DNA of 64,000 nt, from contig JACOTM010000070.1 of assembly GCA_016178305.1 (NCBI GenBank), positions 1 through 64,000 on the forward strand. The letters are read 5' to 3'. The notes under the pieces were generated by a model that saw only the letters and a program-made list of their open reading frames with translations, searched no databases and was not told the DNA's origin. Source of the stretch: Flavobacteriia bacterium (GTDB lineage Bacteria; Bacteroidota; Bacteroidia; Flavobacteriales_D; Crocinitomicaceae). Shown here one piece after another: positions 60,378-64,000 of the stretch. A program made the position numbers and the translations under genes. Position 1 is the first letter of the stretch; each line of letters opens with the position of its first letter.

Positions 60378-61634
60378 TTATGCTTCATCAATCTCATTAT
60401 CGCGAAAAGCTGAAGGTATTAAGTCTGGAATTACTTTGAGTATTAATGGTAATAACAGTGCGCCACCTGGTAACATGAATATTGCAAGCGAAGGCATCGA
60501 TTTTATTATGTCCATAAATTGTGTTTTTACAACTTCTTTTTCTTCCTTCGTTAAATCTTCTGTAGCTGATTTTTTGATTAAGAAAATTAATTCTTTACTT
60601 TGTTTTAATTCAACTCCAATTTTATCTTTATTTCTTCCTAATATCTTTAACCAATGCCGAGATAAATTACTGTATATTTTTTCATAAGAAGAACTAGACT
60701 GTAAAAAAGAAACTTTTTCGTGATTTTCAACCACAAATTTTTCAACCAATAAAATCGATTCATTTAATGATTGCACGGAAATCTCTAAAAAATCACAAAG
60801 TTCAGTTAAATATGTTTTTTCTTTTAATTCCGTTTGATTTTTTGAATAAATGGTTAAAATTGCCAAGTCTAATATAAATTGTTTAAACATCCAATTGGAC
60901 ATAACAATAGGTGTAAAATCTGAGGTAGCAGCGCCTTTTTTAAATTTTGTTTGAACAAAATTCTTGTTTTTATCGGGCAAATTAGCACTTGCTAAAAAGA
61001 TTTTAAACATTGCTTTTTCTGAATCCTGAATAAAACCATCTGAGGACGCTGCCATGGAAATTGCAATCAAGGCATTTTGAGCCAATTCATTGTAATTCGA
61101 AAATGTTTGTTGATTCTTACTTTTTAAAAAATCATGATAAAGAATCACATCCAAATAAACAAAAACATTACTCAATGAATTAATCCAAATTCGATTGTCT
61201 AATAATTTGACTTTGATATCTACTCGTTTTGCTAATATATCTTCAAGTTTTTCTTCATTTGATTCTTTGAGAAAAAAAGTAAATATTTTTGTGATAGAGT
61301 ATGAGTTGTGTTTGCCATAAAATTCCAACATGGAGTGTATGAAATCTTCTTTGCTTTGTTTCGTTTTTTTTGTATAATATTGATACACAAAATAATGTGA
61401 CTCAAATAAAAGAAATTTCAGCCTCTCTTCGGAAGTCCAAGAAGATGTTTCAATTTTTGTTGCAAATAAAAGCTTTGAAGGATAACCAAAGTTGATACCT
61501 GATTGCCCTAAAAATAAATGAATAAAATGTTCTTCATTTACACCTTTTGGTCGTGTAAATGAAGTATTTATTTCCTTTTTTTCTTCTAAATAAAAAAATT
61601 TATTTATCCATCCTTTTGAACCAGGTTGTAACAT
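60378..61634 (-). CDS. LETM1/TerB-like domain protein
   Basis: TerB-like ALIAISMAASSDGFIQDSEKAMFKIF; LETM1-like FMDIIKSMPSLAIFMLPGGALLLPLILKVIPDLIPSAF. Confidence 0.7.
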   Translation of the reverse strand: MLQPGSKGWINKFFYLEEKKEINTSFTRPKGVNEEHFIHLFLGQSGINFGYPSKLLFATKIETSSWTSEERLKFLLFESHYFVYQYYTKKTKQSKEDFIHSMLEFYGKHNSYSITKIFTFFLKESNEEKLEDILAKRVDIKVKLLDNRIWINSLSNVFVYLDVILYHDFLKSKNQQTFSNYNELAQNALIAISMAASSDGFIQDSEKAMFKIFLASANLPDKNKNFVQTKFKKGAATSDFTPIVMSNWMFKQFILDLAILTIYSKNQTELKEKTYLTELCDFLEISVQSLNESILLVEKFVVENHEKVSFLQSSSSYEKIYSNLSRHWLKILGRNKDKIGVELKQSKELIFLIKKSATEDLTKEEKEVVKTQFMDIIKSMPSLAIFMLPGGALLLPLILKVIPDLIPSAFRDNEIDEA

Positions 61635-61776
61635 CTTATTCTGAATTTATACCTTTTTAATTATATCTAAAATCGCATGGAATAATTCCGGTAAAACGTT
61701 GATTCAACTCGAATACTATTCCAGTAGTAACAAATGTTTATCGGCATTAGTATTACAAATTTAAAAATAATACTGG

Positions 61777-64000
61777 TTAACGACGAATCGAATTGTAGTT
61801 GTTAACCTGAATTGTAGTGTTCATATTTCTCATACGATATGGTTTGTTCACAGTATTTAAAAGATAATATTTGAGTTTATTGTTTTTGCTCAATTTTTTA
61901 AAGTCTTTCAATTGTATTACTCCTGAATATTCAATTTTATACCATCCTTCTTGGATTATTTTTTGATTAATCTTTGGTTTACTTTGTTTCCATAATACTA
62001 ATTCATTTTTCATTTTTTGAATATTCTCCAGCGAATATGAAAGTAGTGGTAATTTATGAAACTGTTCTGTGGAGTTTAAATAAAATTCAATCGTACAATT
62101 AATTTTGACCGTCTCCGTATTCTTTTTTAATGGAAGTTCTTTACCAATATTGATATACGTTGCGCTTCTTTCCGAGAGACTTGGTTTGATGTTTTTATAA
62201 TGGCAAATTTCATCATAAATAGCCATAGATGTATATGCTTTATAATAATTAAGGGGTAAAAAACGCTCGTTAAAATAAACATAAGAGGACATTTTATTGT
62301 ACAATTTTAATTCTTCAAGCATTCGCTTTTTTTCTTTTTCATTTGGGGATAAAGAAAGTTTTAAATCTTTGTGAATATGATACAATTGATTATTCGCCAA
62401 ATAATAGTTTTTGTCAACAATGGCTTTGTTTTGCATGTCGATACTATTAAACGGTAAGGTTCGTTTGCATTCAAAATTTTCTTTATAACTCAATTCTTTT
62501 CCAATGAATGGAACTTGGCTAGGTAACTTTAATTTATATGTTGTTCGTAAGTAATTTATAATCGTTGGAGCAATATCCAATTGAGTGGAAACCGAGTTAA
62601 TTTGCTTGGCTTTTTTTAATAGTGGAGAATAAATTATTAAAGGAATTTTGTATTTTTCTAATTCATCATACAAACAAAACTGATTGCCATGATCTCCAAA
62701 TATAATATAAATCGTGTTTTCGAAATCAGGTTTTTTTTTTGCCTCTTTAAAATACGATTGTATAGCATTATCGGTATAACTATAAGTTGAAAATTGACGG
62801 GCATATTTTAAAACATCGCTTTGATTTTTTGTTGGATTTTGAATTGATTTTATTTTTCGTTCTACAATTTTAGTATATTTATCCTGATCTGGAATAATAA
62901 ATGGATCATGTGTGCTAATTGTTAAAAAAACATCTAAACGAGGCTTATTTTGTGTTTTTTGTCGTTCATAATCCAACCAAGATTTTTCAAATAATTTTTG
63001 ATCTGGATAACCCCAAGCACTCTTTTCGCCTTTTTCCTTTATACGAAATTTATTCTCCCAATTTTTTACTAAGTAATCTGTATGGTGATAATTCATGAAA
63101 CCATTCATATTGCAATAACTTAAATCTACACCACAATAAAATCTTGAATAATATTCCTTTTTTAATAAGGACATTAATGACCAGTGCAAAGGATGATCCA
63201 TTAATAACATCATGTTTCCTTCAGGAGCATTTGGTACTGAACTTAATGTTGCCGGTAATACATTATGCGTACGCTCACAAGTGGTTAAAAAATTTGGAAA
63301 ATATAAACTGTGTGGAATTAATGAATCTAAAAAAGGCATTAAATGTCCCGTGTTGTCAGCTCTTTTGCCAACCATACTTGTAGATAAACTTTCAACTATA
63401 AGAATTACAATATTGGGTGGACCTTTTTCATTTTTTTTAAAATAATTCGCAAATTCGCTTTTTTCTGGAAGTGTGTGAAATAACGGAAATTCGGGCAACT
63501 CACTTTTTGAAGCAAATATATTCTCATTTATTTTTTGAAAATCACTGATTTTATAAACCGCATTCTGTTGTTGTTTTGTGCTGAAATGCATTAAAGTGGC
63601 TTTAATGAAAACAGATAATTTATTATTTACAACTAAGTTTTCACTGACGTTAGGACTTATATATTCTATATTCGAGGACAAAAAAAGACCAACAACCAAT
63701 AGCATTAAATATATTCGAACACTAAATAAATTATATTGAATTCTCTTAAAAATTTTAACAAGAATAAAATAAAGAAAAATAATGGTTGCAATTCCTAAAA
63801 TGAGTTTGAAATCCACATGTTCCCCTGAGCCAATTATTAATTTCAATTCTGAAAAATTCAGGTAATAAATAGAATCACGTAAAAGTTCATTTGTTTGAAT
63901 AAAAAAAAAAAAAAAAAATATATTTGCAACGATGGAAATTATTGCAATTATGTGAAAAATGAAAAGTCTTTTTTTTTGAATTATAAACGAAAAAAAGAGC
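61777..64000 (-). CDS. LTA synthase/alkaline-phosphatase-superfamily sulfatase-like membrane protein, 5' end outside the window
   Basis: NIVILIVESLSTSMVGKRADNTGHLMPFLDSL; YIIFGDHGNQ. Frame stays open from 63846 to the window edge (LFFSFIIQKKRLFIFHIIAIISIVANIFFFFFFIQTNELLRDSIYYLNFSELKLIIGSG). Confidence 0.85.
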   Translation of the reverse strand, partial: LFFSFIIQKKRLFIFHIIAIISIVANIFFFFFFIQTNELLRDSIYYLNFSELKLIIGSGEHVDFKLILGIATIIFLYFILVKIFKRIQYNLFSVRIYLMLLVVGLFLSSNIEYISPNVSENLVVNNKLSVFIKATLMHFSTKQQQNAVYKISDFQKINENIFASKSELPEFPLFHTLPEKSEFANYFKKNEKGPPNIVILIVESLSTSMVGKRADNTGHLMPFLDSLIPHSLYFPNFLTTCERTHNVLPATLSSVPNAPEGNMMLLMDHPLHWSLMSLLKKEYYSRFYCGVDLSYCNMNGFMNYHHTDYLVKNWENKFRIKEKGEKSAWGYPDQKLFEKSWLDYERQKTQNKPRLDVFLTISTHDPFIIPDQDKYTKIVERKIKSIQNPTKNQSDVLKYARQFSTYSYTDNAIQSYFKEAKKKPDFENTIYIIFGDHGNQFCLYDELEKYKIPLIIYSPLLKKAKQINSVSTQLDIAPTIINYLRTTYKLKLPSQVPFIGKELSYKENFECKRTLPFNSIDMQNKAIVDKNYYLANNQLYHIHKDLKLSLSPNEKEKKRMLEELKLYNKMSSYVYFNERFLPLNYYKAYTSMAIYDEICHYKNIKPSLSERSATYINIGKELPLKKNTETVKINCTIEFYLNSTEQFHKLPLLSYSLENIQKMKNELVLWKQSKPKINQKIIQEGWYKIEYSGVIQLKDFKKLSKNNKLKYYLLNTVNKPYRMRNMNTTIQVNNYNSIRR
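63901..63918. repeat. A18 mononucleotide tract within a coding region
   Basis: 18 consecutive A on the plus strand; encodes Phe x6 on the minus strand. Confidence 0.9.

Noticed and set aside
63846-63918. Frameshift in the LTA-synthase-like gene at the T18 tract
   Set aside because: Careful re-reading shows the frame is continuous (VANI-FFFFFF-IQTNELLRD) to the window edge; the listed ORF start at 63846 is just an internal ATG.
1-64000. CRISPR arrays, tRNA/rRNA genes, prophage or IS elements
   Set aside because: No regularly spaced repeats, tRNA/rRNA signatures or transposase/phage proteins recognised on reading.

Overview
The window is AT-rich Bacteroidota (Flavobacteriia-like) DNA. Lineage is inferred from T9SS C-terminal sorting domains, TAnnTTTG promoter boxes and gene content. 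Housekeeping genes seen: SurA/PpiD-like PPIase, pepA, pdxA, DUF177-rpmF-plsX-fabH-accB-accC, recJ, gcdH-like acyl-CoA dehydrogenase, hemD-like, OmpA-family, uvrC and hemW. Accessory content: (i) three consecutive very large secreted YwqK/MORN-like paralogues (about 3.8-15.6 kb); (ii) a thrombospondin-type-3-like T9SS protein and an ECF sigma / membrane-anchored anti-sigma-like pair whose upstream regions share an ECF-type promoter-like sequence; (iii) a T9SS-secreted sulfatase / arylsulfotransferase / carbohydrate-module-like / CotH cluster with a paired CCGATA motif at 21-bp spacing upstream of its first two genes; (iv) a small-gene island (36.3-41.6 kb) with two attC-like folded elements, a HigB/RelE-type toxin with an in-frame stop, and a frameshifted cupin; (v) a frameshifted phenylalanine hydroxylase next to its pterin dehydratase; (vi) a GH18 chitinase; (vii) an LTA-synthase-like sulfatase that runs off the right edge through an A18/T18 coding homopolymer. 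I saw no rRNA, tRNA, CRISPR array, transposase or integrase. All functional calls come from reading the translations, with no database search.
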